From NCBI RefSeq assembly GCF_010731655.1, contig NZ_AP022619.1, positions 4,960,001 to 5,024,000 of the forward strand: a stretch of 64,000 bases of DNA. Reading direction: 5' to 3'. Both the position numbers and the translations under genes were made by a program. The notes under the pieces were generated by a model, which saw nothing but the letters and a program-made list of their open reading frames with translations, searched no databases and was not told the DNA's origin. The DNA is from Mycobacterium paraseoulense. Lineage in GTDB: Bacteria > Actinomycetota > Actinomycetes > Mycobacteriales > Mycobacteriaceae. Below, piece by piece: positions 49,057 to 58,135 of this stretch; within the stretch, counting starts at the first letter, position 1; each line of letters starts with the position of its first letter.

Positions 49057-49833
49057 ATGGCGTACGCGGCGGCGGGCAAACGGGTGCTGATCACGGGTGC
49101 CTCGTCGGGTCTGGGGGCGGCCCTGGCGCGGCAGCTGGCGGCGCGAGGGGCGGTGGTGGGGCTGGTCGCCCGGCGGCGGGACCGCCTGGCCGAGGTGCTG
49201 GCCGACTGCCGGCGGGCCTCCCCGGGATCGGCGATGTGGGTGGCCGACCTGGCGGACACCGCGTCGCTGCCCGAGCTGGCGCTGCGGGCATGGGAGGCGC
49301 TCGGCGGCGTCGACGTGCTGGTCAACAACGCCGCGATGCCGAAGCGGCGTCCCGTCGCCGCCCTGGCGCCCGACGAGGTCGAGGACGTCATGCGGGTGAA
49401 CTTCTTCGCGCCGATGCGGCTGACGCTGGCGCTGTTGCCGCGGATGCTGGCGCGCGGGTCGGGCCTGATCGTCAACGTGTCGAGCGTCGGCGGCCGGCTC
49501 GGGATTATCCACGAAACGGCTTACTGTGCAAGCAAGTTCGCGCTATGCGGCTGGAGCGAGGCGATGGCCGTGGACCTGCACGGCAGCGGGGTCGCGGTGA
49601 AGCTCATCGAACCGGGGCCCGTCGACACCGAGATCTGGGACCACCCGGGCAGCGAGGAACCCCTCTATCAGGGCCCCAAGGTGCCCGCCGACGAGGTGGC
49701 CGAAGGGGTCATCGCGGCGCTGGGCACGGGCACGTTCGAGCACTACGTCCCCGACATGAAAGCCGTCGTCGACGCCAAGAACGCGGACATCGATGCGTTC
49801 ATCGCCGGTGTCGCCGGGATGGCGTCGCGATGA
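49057..49833 (+). CDS. Short-chain dehydrogenase/reductase
   Basis: The protein has 258 residues of the classical SDR fold: TGASSGLGAALARQLAARG, NNAAMPKR, VSSVGG and the catalytic YCASK. NADP preference is suggested by ARRRDRL after the second strand. The substrate is unknown. It overlaps the next gene by 4 bp (ATGA), so the two oxidoreductases act together or in sequence. Confidence 0.9.
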   Translation: MAYAAAGKRVLITGASSGLGAALARQLAARGAVVGLVARRRDRLAEVLADCRRASPGSAMWVADLADTASLPELALRAWEALGGVDVLVNNAAMPKRRPVAALAPDEVEDVMRVNFFAPMRLTLALLPRMLARGSGLIVNVSSVGGRLGIIHETAYCASKFALCGWSEAMAVDLHGSGVAVKLIEPGPVDTEIWDHPGSEEPLYQGPKVPADEVAEGVIAALGTGTFEHYVPDMKAVVDAKNADIDAFIAGVAGMASR

Positions 49834-51074
49834 GGGCGCTCGTCTACGGCGTGCCGCCGGAGCCTTACGAGGCACCCGGTTTGGACGATGGGACAGCCAA
49901 CACGCTGACCCAGAACCTGGCCCGCACCCCGACCGCGATGCGAGAGGTGCCGGATCCGCAACTACCGCATGAGGATTGGGTGATCACCCGGCCGCGGCTG
50001 ACCGGAATCTGCGGGTCGGACTCCAAGCAGATCCTGATGGATTTCGGCGAGGCCGACGCCGACAACGCCATGTCCGCCTTCTGCTCCTTTCCCCAAGTCA
50101 TGGGGCACGAGGTGGTCGCCGACGTGGTCGCGCTGGGGCCCAAGGCCCGGGGGCTGCGGATCGGCCAGCGGGTGGTGCTCAACCCGTGGCTGTCCTGCGG
50201 GCCGCGCGGGATCGAGCCGCCCTGTCCCGCTTGCGAAACCGGCGACTACAGCCTGTGCTGGAGCTTCACCGACGGCGACATCAAGCCCGGCATTCACACC
50301 GGGGTCTCGGCCGACGTGACCGGCGGCTACGCCGAGCTGATGCCGGCCCACGACAGCATGCTCTTCGCGGTGCCGGATTCCGTGCCCGACGAGCTGGCGG
50401 TGTTCGCCGATCCGTTTTCGGTCTCCCTGCACGCCATCACCCGCCACCCGCCGCCCCGCTCGGGCCGGGTCCTGGTCTACGGCGCCGGATCCCTGGGGCT
50501 GTGCGCGGTGGCGATCCTGCGGGCGCTGTATCCGGATGTGGCCATCGCGGTGGTGGCGCGCTTCGACGCCCAGGCGGACCTGGCCCGCCGCTTCGGGGCC
50601 GAATTGGTGCTGGAGCACGAACCCCGCCTGGCCGTCATCGAGGAACTGGTGGCGTGGGGTGGTGGCCGGCTGCGGCAGCCGCTGCTGGGCCTGCCGATGG
50701 CCTATCCGGGCGCGGTCGACGTCGTGTACGACACGATCGGCAAGCCGGAGACGTTCGAAGTCGGGGTCCGGGTGCTGCGCGCCCGCGGGACGCTGGTGAA
50801 GGCCGGTGTGCACGCGCCCGGCCGCTGGGAGTGGAGTCCGTTGTATTTCAAGGAGATCGCCCTCGTGGGGTCGAACGCCTTCGGCGTCGAGGAGGTCGAG
50901 GGCCGGCGCAGGCACGCCATCGCCCACTACCTGGAGATGGCCGCCGCCCACCGGGTGGACCTGCGCCCCATGCTGACCCACACCTTCGGACTCGAGCGGT
51001 GGCGCGACGCCTTCTTGGCGATCGCCAACCAGGCCGACAGCGGCGCGGTCAAGGTCGCGTTCGATCAGCGCTAG
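49830..51074 (+). CDS. Zinc-dependent medium-chain alcohol dehydrogenase
   Basis: The protein has 414 residues. The catalytic zinc site is made by GICGSDS, GHEVVADVVALG and DPFSVSLHA; structural-zinc type Cys occur in PPCPACETGDYSLC. The cofactor site is VLVYGAGSLGLCAVAILRAL. It is longer than typical 340 to 380-residue members because of an N-terminal extension. The start is ATG 49830, overlapping the SDR stop. The substrate is unknown. Confidence 0.9.
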   Translation: MRALVYGVPPEPYEAPGLDDGTANTLTQNLARTPTAMREVPDPQLPHEDWVITRPRLTGICGSDSKQILMDFGEADADNAMSAFCSFPQVMGHEVVADVVALGPKARGLRIGQRVVLNPWLSCGPRGIEPPCPACETGDYSLCWSFTDGDIKPGIHTGVSADVTGGYAELMPAHDSMLFAVPDSVPDELAVFADPFSVSLHAITRHPPPRSGRVLVYGAGSLGLCAVAILRALYPDVAIAVVARFDAQADLARRFGAELVLEHEPRLAVIEELVAWGGGRLRQPLLGLPMAYPGAVDVVYDTIGKPETFEVGVRVLRARGTLVKAGVHAPGRWEWSPLYFKEIALVGSNAFGVEEVEGRRRHAIAHYLEMAAAHRVDLRPMLTHTFGLERWRDAFLAIANQADSGAVKVAFDQR

Positions 51075-52105
51075 AGCAGGGCGCCCCGGGACCCTACGAG
51101 GGGCAGATCGATCGGCGTGATGACGCCCGGTGCGGCGTCGCACAGGAAGGGTATGGCGTTGACCGCCGCGACGGCGGTGCTGTCCATCAGCACGGTCATC
51201 ACGTCCTCGCCGGGGTTGCCGAACCGGATCGTCGCGTCGACGCGTGGCTCGCCGTCGATCACCACGCTGAAACCCTTGGGGTCGGTCCACTGGGGGTCCA
51301 GCGCGTCGTCGCTCATCGTCCAGCAGATGGCGAGCTCGATCACCGGGCGGCCGCCACGATAACCGCGATAGGTGCGGCGCTGGCCTCCGGCGGTGCCGGC
51401 GGCGTAGTTCACCCAGCCGAGATCCAGATCCCGGGTCAGCACCGCGGGCTCGACGAATGCCTCCTTGGAGTCGAGCTCGGTACCCAGCATGGCGGCGATC
51501 ATGTCCAGCGTCTCGAAGTAGCCGAGGCCGTAGCGTTGCGTCGCCGGGTCGAGGTGCGTCACCGGCTCACGGGGTGTTTTGCCGAATCCGAGCACCTTCC
51601 ACACGTCCGGTATGGGATACGTGGTGCAGTCCAACGTTTCGACCAGCTTGACGCTGCGGACCGTGCGGCAGGCGCCGGTGAGGAATCCGGCGACGACGTT
51701 GATGAAACCCGGCTCGAATCCCGTTCCCAGGAAGGTCGCGCCCCCCTCTTGCGCCGCCTCCTCGAGCGCCGGCAGTTCGGCCGGATGGTGGGTGCCGGTG
51801 AGGAAATCTCCGGTGGTGACCACGTTGATGCCGCGGCGCAGCATCCTTTCCACCAGCTCGTAGTCGATGGCGCGCGGCATGTAGTTCACGCAGTCCGGTG
51901 CGAGGTCGAGCAACGCGTCGACATCGCTGGTCGCGGCGACCCCGATCGGGGGCCGGTCCGCGAGTGCCCCCGCGTCGCGCCCCACTTTCTCCGCGCCCAG
52001 GGCGTGGACGCCCACCACGTCGAAGTGGTCGCGGTCGAGCAGGATGCCCAGCGCCCGCTTGCCGATGTTGCCGGTTGACCACTGAACCACGCGGTAGGGC
52101 GCCAT
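51071..52105 (-). CDS. NAD(P)-dependent dehydrogenase resembling diaminopentanoate/dihydrodipicolinate-type reductases
   Basis: The protein has 344 residues. The N-terminal Rossmann motif is VVQWSTGNIGKRALGILL, followed by VVGVHALGAEKVGRDAG and the conserved GTGFEPGF and CWTMSD segments of the mycobacterial DapB-like family. Related proteins have been annotated as 2,4-diaminopentanoate dehydrogenase. The reaction here is unknown. The start 52105 is set by GGAGGAAG upstream. It is convergent with the alcohol dehydrogenase gene, overlapping by 4 bp. Confidence 0.83.
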   Translation of the reverse strand: MAPYRVVQWSTGNIGKRALGILLDRDHFDVVGVHALGAEKVGRDAGALADRPPIGVAATSDVDALLDLAPDCVNYMPRAIDYELVERMLRRGINVVTTGDFLTGTHHPAELPALEEAAQEGGATFLGTGFEPGFINVVAGFLTGACRTVRSVKLVETLDCTTYPIPDVWKVLGFGKTPREPVTHLDPATQRYGLGYFETLDMIAAMLGTELDSKEAFVEPAVLTRDLDLGWVNYAAGTAGGQRRTYRGYRGGRPVIELAICWTMSDDALDPQWTDPKGFSVVIDGEPRVDATIRFGNPGEDVMTVLMDSTAVAAVNAIPFLCDAAPGVITPIDLPLVGSRGALL

Positions 52106-52178
52106 GCTCTTCCTCCGTCGCGCATCGGACGCTGGACCGTTGACATCGTAAGCGGACATTGTTCTAATCTGAATACCG

Positions 52179-52201
52179 TTCGAATTCGAATGCTGTTCGA
52201 A
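52179..52201. promoter_or_regulatory. Palindromic operator-like site upstream of TetR gene
   Basis: A perfect 12-bp palindrome TTCGAATTCGAA (52179-52190) is followed after 5 nt by another TTCGAA (52196-52201). The site lies in the 97 bp between the DAP-like gene and the TetR gene and directly precedes the latter's start. It probably binds that regulator; this is inference. Confidence 0.55.
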
Positions 52202-52202
52202 A

Positions 52203-52787
52203 TTGGGGGTGGTCGTGGAGGCTGTGGCCGATGCGCCGGTGCTGCGCTACGGGGCGCTCGACCGCGCGCACCTGACGAAGCACCTGTGGCGGCTGGCAAA
52301 GCGCGTCGGCGTCGGCCGGGTCACGATGCGGGAGCTGGCGGCAGAGGCCGGCACGGCGGCATCATCCGTCTACTACCACGTGCGTGACAAACGCGAACTG
52401 CTCGATCTGCTGATCGAGTCGGTGCTGGCGCAGATCGAGGTGCCAGAAGAGGGCGACTGGGAATCGCGGCTGGTCGTGCTCTACATGAACGCCTGGAAGG
52501 TGCTGGTGGAGGTACCCGGGATCGCGGCGTTGCTCCAGGAGCATGCGCACACCGCGGCGGCTGCCGATATGGACCGCGCCTCCCGCGCAATTCTGCACGA
52601 ATCCGGTTTGACCGCGGAGCGTTTCGATGCTGCGCACGCCACGCTGTACGTCCACCTGCTCGGTTCGGTTCAGCTCGAGCACATCCGCCGCGCCGGTGCC
52701 ACTGCCGGCGAGCCAAGTGACGAGGCGTTCGCATACGGGTTGCGCCTGATCCTGACCGGTCTGCGCAAAGAGCTTGAGGACGGTTGA
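52203..52787 (+). CDS. TetR family transcriptional regulator
   Basis: The protein has up to 194 residues. The helix-turn-helix is HLWRLAKRVGVGRVTMRELA, then AGTAASSVYYHVRDKRELL. The start is unclear: TTG 52203, GTG 52209 or GTG 52215 are all in frame, and the TTCGAA repeats reach to 52201. The stop directly abuts the P450 start. It probably controls the P450 gene and perhaps the divergent dehydrogenase gene. Confidence 0.87.
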   Translation: MGVVVEAVADAPVLRYGALDRAHLTKHLWRLAKRVGVGRVTMRELAAEAGTAASSVYYHVRDKRELLDLLIESVLAQIEVPEEGDWESRLVVLYMNAWKVLVEVPGIAALLQEHAHTAAAADMDRASRAILHESGLTAERFDAAHATLYVHLLGSVQLEHIRRAGATAGEPSDEAFAYGLRLILTGLRKELEDG

Positions 52788-54020
52788 GTGACAGGTACGA
52801 CGATCGATCTCGCCGGGCCGGCGATTTGGGGGTCGCGGTTTCCCGAGGATCTGTTCGCCGAGCTGCGCGCCCGCACGCCGGTATTTCACCAACGACTCAC
52901 CGACGACGTGAGATCCACTGTGGGTCGCGAATTCTGGGTGTGCACAAAACATGCCGACGTCGCGCGGGTGCATCGCGATCACGAGTCGTTCACGGCGACC
53001 CGTGGACCGCTGATTCAGGATGTGCCGTTGTTCGACGCCTATCCGGCGATCGTGAGCATGGACCCGCCGGATCACACGATTCGCCGCAAGGTCATCGCTC
53101 GGGCTTTCACCCCACGCGCCGTGGCCAAGTTGGAAGCCGGCATTCGGGATCGGGCCAGGGCGATGGCCGCTACGTTGCGTGAATCCGGTGGCGGTGAGTT
53201 CGTCGATCTGGCCGCGGGGTTACCGATCTCGGTGATCGGCGACATCGTGGGGATTCCCGACGCTGACCGCCCGCGTGTGTTCGGCTTGATCGACCGGGTG
53301 CTGAAGACCGCCGGCGCACAGATGTCCGTTCCCGACGGTGATGACCTGTTGCCCTTCATGGAGCTGTTCGAGTACGCCAGCGAGCTGACCGCTTACAAGC
53401 GCGAACATCCCGTGGACGACATTTGGAGTGCGCTTTGCACCACCGAGATCACGTCGGAATCGGGGCAGAGTTTCTTGCTACCCGCCAACGAGCTGGAGAT
53501 TTTCTTCTTCATCCTCGGGTTGGCCGGGGCGGATACGACCCGAAACGCCCTGTGCGACGGGCTTCGTGCCTTCGTCGCCAACCCGGATCAGATTGCGGTC
53601 TACCGATCCGATCCGGATGCCAGGCGCACGGCGGTCGAGGAGGTGATCCGCTATTCCACACCGATCATGTTCTGGGTGCGCGGAGCAATCCGTGACGTGG
53701 TGCTCGCCGACGTAACGATCCCCGAGGGTGCGCGCGTGGTGACGATGTTGCGCTCGGCCAATCGCGACGAAGACGTCTTCGAGGATCCATACCGGTTCGA
53801 CATTCGCCGTGATCCCAACCCCCACCAGTCCTTCGGAGGTGGTGGCGCCCACCACTGTCTGGGCGCCATGCTGGCCCGGGCGGAAGTCCGGGCCGCCCTG
53901 GACGAGGTCTTGCTCAAATCCGGCGACATCGAACTCGGCGAGCCCAGAATGACGCTTCCCGACCTGTGCAACAACATGACCGTGTACGAATCACTCCCGG
54001 TCCGCCTCGGCCGGGGCTAG
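52788..54020 (+). CDS. Cytochrome P450
   Basis: The protein has 410 residues. The I helix is GLAGADTTRNALCDGL, the ExxR motif is EEVIRYST, and the heme loop FGGGGAHHCLGAMLAR supplies the Cys ligand. The early motif MDPPDHTIRRKVIARAFTP is normal for bacterial soluble P450s. It starts at GTG with no gap after the TetR stop. No ferredoxin is adjacent. It is unrelated in detail to the P450 at 35320. The substrate is unknown. Confidence 0.94.
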   Translation: MTGTTIDLAGPAIWGSRFPEDLFAELRARTPVFHQRLTDDVRSTVGREFWVCTKHADVARVHRDHESFTATRGPLIQDVPLFDAYPAIVSMDPPDHTIRRKVIARAFTPRAVAKLEAGIRDRARAMAATLRESGGGEFVDLAAGLPISVIGDIVGIPDADRPRVFGLIDRVLKTAGAQMSVPDGDDLLPFMELFEYASELTAYKREHPVDDIWSALCTTEITSESGQSFLLPANELEIFFFILGLAGADTTRNALCDGLRAFVANPDQIAVYRSDPDARRTAVEEVIRYSTPIMFWVRGAIRDVVLADVTIPEGARVVTMLRSANRDEDVFEDPYRFDIRRDPNPHQSFGGGGAHHCLGAMLARAEVRAALDEVLLKSGDIELGEPRMTLPDLCNNMTVYESLPVRLGRG

Positions 54021-54664
54021 GCCGGACGGGTGGCGCAGTAATAGGTGAGCCGTCCCACCACGCGCTGCTTGTGCGTGGCGACCTGTGTGCACTCGAACCC
54101 GGCCGCGGTGAGCAGTCGGGGGATCGCGTCGCCGAGGTTGCCGGCCGCGTGATGGCTGCGCCGGATGAGCCGGGCCGCCACGCCGTGGTCGTCGGTCGCG
54201 TCACCGCCGATGTCGACCAGGTGCAGCCTGCCACCGGGGCGAAGGACCCGGAAAATCTCGGCCGCGGCCGCGGCTTTCGCGTCGTCGTTGACATGGTGCA
54301 GCATCATCGACGACAGCACCCGGTCGAATTCGCCGTCGGCGTAGGGGAGCCGTTCGGCGTAGCCCTGTTCGAAGCGGACCCCGTCGGTCTTTCGCCGTGC
54401 CCGCTCGAGCGCCCTCGGGTCGGGATCACATCCGATCACCTCGAGGTGGGGATGGGCGCGCTTGGCCATGATTGTGAGATTACCTGTGCCGCAGCCGATC
54501 TCAAGGACGCGACGGCAGTCGGCGAGTTGAGCCTGCGCGATGAGGGCCTCTTGCACCCTTTTCATGCCCAGCAGGCGAGACATCAGGTCGTACGCGGGCA
54601 GCAGCGCGTCGTGGCCGGCGGCGGGCAGGTAATCATGTGGATGATGTTTCGTCACGTCATCCAT
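54017..54664 (-). CDS. Class I SAM-dependent methyltransferase
   Basis: The protein has 215 residues. The SAM-binding motif is RRVLEIGCGTGNLTIMAKR, followed by VIGCDPDPRALERAR, FDRVLSSMMLHHV and LRPGGRLHLVDIGGD, as in UbiE/Methyltransf_11 proteins. The substrate is unknown. It overlaps the P450 tail by 4 bp, converging with it, and is divergent from the AraC regulator across 39 bp. Confidence 0.9.
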   Translation of the reverse strand: MDDVTKHHPHDYLPAAGHDALLPAYDLMSRLLGMKRVQEALIAQAQLADCRRVLEIGCGTGNLTIMAKRAHPHLEVIGCDPDPRALERARRKTDGVRFEQGYAERLPYADGEFDRVLSSMMLHHVNDDAKAAAAAEIFRVLRPGGRLHLVDIGGDATDDHGVAARLIRRSHHAAGNLGDAIPRLLTAAGFECTQVATHKQRVVGRLTYYCATRPA

Positions 54665-54703
54665 GGTGAACCGCTGACCAGTCCGAGAATTGGGTGATCA
54701 TCG

Positions 54704-55594
54704 GTGAAACCTAGATTATTTTTGGTACCTATGACGCGACCGACTCGGATGGTCAGGCAGCGCGCGGGCGTGCCGATCTACGAATACCGAAGCGACCCGG
54801 ATACGCCCCCGGTCACGGTGGTGCGCTCGGGCCCCGAGGATTTCGTCGAACGGGGCCGCCACATCCACGACTTTCCGGCGCTGTGGTACCTGCCGCAGGC
54901 CGGTCTGGTCCACGTGGCGGCCGCGGGCCAGGTGCTCGACCCGAGATGGCTGGAGCATCGCGACGCCGGCGTTGCGGTTTTCTTCGACCCCGCCGCGCTC
55001 GGTGAGGACGGGCGATCGCCGTGGCCTGCGTGGCGGGCCCACCCGCTGCTGTTCCCGTTCCTGCACGGGCACGCCGGCGGGATCCTGCGCCTACAGGTGC
55101 CCGACGAACGACGGCCGGCGTGGGGCGCCGCGATCGCTTCCATCGAAGCGGAACTGCGCGAGCGGCAGGACGGCTATCGGCAGGCGGCCCTGGCGCATCT
55201 CACGCTGTTGCTGATCGATCTCGCGCGGCTGGCGGGCCCGGTGGTGGCCGAGCTACGCCGCAGTGGGGAACCGCTGCTGGCCGGGGTCTTCGAGGTGATC
55301 GACCGGCGTCACCGCGAACCGTTGTCGCTGCGCGACGTGGCCGCCGAACTCGGCATCACGCCAGGGCACCTGACCACCGTGGTGCGGCGCCGCACCGGAC
55401 GCACCGTCGGGGAGTGGATCACCGACCGCCGCATGGCCGCGGCTCGCGCCTTGCTGGCCGAAACGGACCTGCCGGTCGCGGAGGTCGCCAGGCGGGTCGG
55501 GATGTCCGATCCGGGCTATTTCAGTCGGCTGTTCGGCCGCGCCCACGGCGCCTCGCCCCGCGAATGGCGCGGGCGCCGAATGGTTCTTCGCTAA
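54704..55594 (+). CDS. AraC family transcriptional regulator
   Basis: The protein has 296 residues. An N-terminal cupin-like sensor (FVERGRHIHDFPALWYLPQAG, then HPLLFPFLHGH) precedes the AraC DNA-binding domain: PLSLRDVAAELGITPGHLTTVVRRRTG, then VAEVARRVGMSDPGYFSRLFGRAHGASPREWR. The start could be GTG 54704 or ATG 54731. It probably controls the divergent methyltransferase gene or itself; the inducer is unknown. Confidence 0.9.
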   Translation: MKPRLFLVPMTRPTRMVRQRAGVPIYEYRSDPDTPPVTVVRSGPEDFVERGRHIHDFPALWYLPQAGLVHVAAAGQVLDPRWLEHRDAGVAVFFDPAALGEDGRSPWPAWRAHPLLFPFLHGHAGGILRLQVPDERRPAWGAAIASIEAELRERQDGYRQAALAHLTLLLIDLARLAGPVVAELRRSGEPLLAGVFEVIDRRHREPLSLRDVAAELGITPGHLTTVVRRRTGRTVGEWITDRRMAAARALLAETDLPVAEVARRVGMSDPGYFSRLFGRAHGASPREWRGRRMVLR

Positions 55595-56475
55595 AGGCGC
55601 TCGAAGTCCAGCCAGCGGTCGACCTCGAATTGGTCCTCGTCGGCGCGGATCGTGGCGCCGCCGCAGCCGGGATAGTGCGCGGGTATCACCGCGGCCTTCG
55701 CCTGGACGGCCTCGGTGAAGATCCGGCGGCGGGTCGCCGCGGCGGCCGACGGGTCGACGTCGAACGCGCAGGCGTCGCCGGTGCGGCGTAGCTGCAGCGG
55801 GCTGTGGGTGAGATCGCCGACGAAGACGGCCGGCACGCCCGCATCCAGCCACAGCACCGAGGAGCCCGGTGTGTGGCCGGGGGCGGGCCGCAGCCGCAGC
55901 GAGGGGCTGATCTGGTAGTCGTCGGACCATCCGACGAGCTGCCCCGCCTGGTCGACGGGAGCGACGCTGTCGTCGAACACGAGCCGGTCGCCGGGCTGCT
56001 GGCCCGCGGGTCCGTCGGGCGAGAAGTGGCGGTAGTCGGCGACCGGCACCAGGTACCGGGCGTTGGGAAAGGTCGGGACCCAGGAGTCGTTCTCGCGCAT
56101 GGTGTTCCACCCGACGTGGTCGGAGTGGATGTGGGTGTTGACCACCACATCCACCGCGTTGCGCTCGACGCCGGCCGACCCCAGCGCCGCCAGGAACCCG
56201 GTGCTCAGGTGGTCCAGGGGTGGCATGTGTGGGCGCTCGCGATCGTTGCCGACCCCGGTGTCCACGACGACGGTCAGCCCGTCGACCTCGATGACCCAGC
56301 TCTGGATCGCGATATGCCACTGATCGGTTCCGGGGTCGAAGAAGTCAGGCACCAGCAGGTCGGCGTTGTCCCGCCACCCCGAGGGCGGGGTGTGCGGGAA
56401 GGAGCTTGTCGGCAGGTCGAATTGAAGCTCCAGCACCCGCGCCACGCTCGCGCGGCCTAACCGGACCCTGCGCAT
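55591..56475 (-). CDS. Metallo-beta-lactamase fold hydrolase
   Basis: The protein has 294 residues. The zinc motif is NTHIHSDHVGWN (HxHxDH), with further ligands in PAPGHTPGSSVLW, FVGDLTH and IPAHYPG. AHL-lactonase-like enzymes share this arrangement, but the substrate is unknown. Its ATG overlaps the aldolase stop by one base, so it is probably the last gene of the serA-aldolase-MBL operon. Confidence 0.88.
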   Translation of the reverse strand: MRRVRLGRASVARVLELQFDLPTSSFPHTPPSGWRDNADLLVPDFFDPGTDQWHIAIQSWVIEVDGLTVVVDTGVGNDRERPHMPPLDHLSTGFLAALGSAGVERNAVDVVVNTHIHSDHVGWNTMRENDSWVPTFPNARYLVPVADYRHFSPDGPAGQQPGDRLVFDDSVAPVDQAGQLVGWSDDYQISPSLRLRPAPGHTPGSSVLWLDAGVPAVFVGDLTHSPLQLRRTGDACAFDVDPSAAAATRRRIFTEAVQAKAAVIPAHYPGCGGATIRADEDQFEVDRWLDFERL

Positions 56476-57128
56476 CAGGCGTTCGCGCGCAGGTAGCCGT
56501 AGACGCCGGCGAAATTGCGGTTCACGTCCTCGGGGATGGGCACCGGGCCGCCGAGCGCCCGTGCGCCCCAGACAATTTGGGCGGTCCGCTCCACCAGGGC
56601 GGTGATGTGCAGCGCCTTGTCCGGCCGCGGGCCCACGGCCACCAGGCCGTGGTTGGCGATCAGCGCGGCGCCCCGGCCGTCGAGCGCCCTGACGGCGTTG
56701 GCGCCGACGTCGGGCGTGCCGGACGCGGCGTACTCGGTGCACCGCACGTCCCCGCCGCAGTACACCGCGAACTCGTCGATGCAGGCCGGAATCGATTGGT
56801 GCGCAATGGCGAACATCGTCGCCCACACCGGATGGCTGTGGATGACGCTGCCGATGTCGTCGAACGCGCGGTAGCAGGCCAGGTGCAGCTGCAGCTCCGA
56901 CGACGGCGAGCGGCCGTCGGCGGCGCGCAGCACGGCGCCGTCCGGGTCGATCAGGACGAGGTCGTCGAGCTGCATGTCGCGGTAGTCGACCGACGACGGC
57001 GTGATGACGATGTTGCCGTCGGGGCGCCGCGCGGAGATGTTGCCGGCGGTTCCCTCGACCAGGCCCCTCCGCAACATGTCCTTGGCCGCGTCCAGCACCG
57101 CGTTCTCCGGGTTGTCCACAAATTTCAT
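56475..57128 (-). CDS. fucA: Class II aldolase/adducin family protein (FucA-like, Rv0727c)
   Basis: The protein has 217 residues. Zinc ligands come from HSHPVWATM and NHGLVAVG, and the phosphate site from GTAGNISARRPDGNIVITPS. Such enzymes split sugar phosphates, for example fuculose- or ribulose-phosphate, to lactaldehyde or glycolaldehyde and DHAP. It overlaps the upstream dehydrogenase by 4 bp and works with the kinase divergent from it in a small sugar pathway. Confidence 0.88.
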   Translation of the reverse strand: MKFVDNPENAVLDAAKDMLRRGLVEGTAGNISARRPDGNIVITPSSVDYRDMQLDDLVLIDPDGAVLRAADGRSPSSELQLHLACYRAFDDIGSVIHSHPVWATMFAIAHQSIPACIDEFAVYCGGDVRCTEYAASGTPDVGANAVRALDGRGAALIANHGLVAVGPRPDKALHITALVERTAQIVWGARALGGPVPIPEDVNRNFAGVYGYLRANA

Positions 57129-58114
57129 GACGCCAGCACCTCCGGGTTGACGATGTGGGCGGGCGTTTGGCCGGACAGCAGCGCCTCGAGGTCGTCGGCC
57201 ACCATTTGCGCCTGCCGAGCCTCAGTGTTCCATGTGGCGCCGCCGATGTGCGGCGTCAGCACGACATTGGGCATGCCGACCAGCGGGTGGTCGGTGGGCA
57301 GCCATTCGCCGGCGAAGTGGTCCAGGCCGGCGGCCGCCACCTTGCCGCCGCGCAGCGCGTCGACGAGCGCGTCGGTGTCGTGCAGCTGGGCGCGCGCGGT
57401 GTTGAGGAAGACCACGCCGTCGCGCATGGCGGCGAACTGCGGTGTCGCGATCATGCCGACCGTGTCGTCGGTGACGGGTGCGTGCACCGAGACGACGTCC
57501 GCCTCGGCCAGCAGCTCGTCGAGTTCGTGCCGCGCCTCGTCGTTATACGGGTCGTGGGCGATGACCCGCATGCCCAGCCCGGCCAGCCGCCACCGGGTGG
57601 CGCGGCCGACGGCGCCGAGGCCGACCAACCCGGCGGTGCGCCCGGCGATCTCCCAGGCGCGGAATCGCTGATACGGGATGCTGCCGTCGCGGAAGATGTT
57701 GCCGCTGCGGACATCCGCGTCCGCGGGCAGCAGCTGGCGGGTGGCGGCCAGCAGCAGTGCCACCGTCATCTCGGCGACGGCGTCGGCGTTGCGGCCCGGG
57801 GTGTTCAGCACCGGGACACCGGCCGCGGTGGCCGCGGCGATGTCGACGTTGTTGGGGTCACCGCGGGTGGACGCGATCGCGCGCAGCCGCTGCTCGAGCA
57901 CCGGCCCGGCCACCGAGTCGCCTTCCACCACAAGGACATCGGCGGTCTCGGTCGCGATGCGGTCGGCCAGTTGCTCGGCGCTGTAGATCCGCAGCGGGGT
58001 CTGCTCGATCCAGGGGTCGTAGACCACGTCGGCCAGTTCCCGGAGCTTGGCGAAACCCGGCCCCCGCAGCGGGGCGGTCACCAAGGCGCGCGGTCTTGAC
58101 GTCACGAAGGTCAA
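57125..58114 (-). CDS. serA2: D-2-hydroxyacid dehydrogenase (SerA-like, Rv0728c)
   Basis: The protein has 329 residues. The NAD site is TAGLVGLGAVGRATRWRLAGLG. Catalytic residues are in NTARAQLHD, VAAAGLDHFAGEW and the HIGG of LTPHIGGATWNTEA. The early GDSVAGPVLEQRLRAIASTRG block fits the family. Unlike SerA of serine synthesis it has no C-terminal ACT domain, so the substrate is probably another 2-hydroxyacid. It shares a short divergent promoter region with the FGGY kinase gene. Confidence 0.88.
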   Translation of the reverse strand: MTFVTSRPRALVTAPLRGPGFAKLRELADVVYDPWIEQTPLRIYSAEQLADRIATETADVLVVEGDSVAGPVLEQRLRAIASTRGDPNNVDIAAATAAGVPVLNTPGRNADAVAEMTVALLLAATRQLLPADADVRSGNIFRDGSIPYQRFRAWEIAGRTAGLVGLGAVGRATRWRLAGLGMRVIAHDPYNDEARHELDELLAEADVVSVHAPVTDDTVGMIATPQFAAMRDGVVFLNTARAQLHDTDALVDALRGGKVAAAGLDHFAGEWLPTDHPLVGMPNVVLTPHIGGATWNTEARQAQMVADDLEALLSGQTPAHIVNPEVLAS

Positions 58115-58135
58115 TGCTGGCGTACGGTGACGCCC

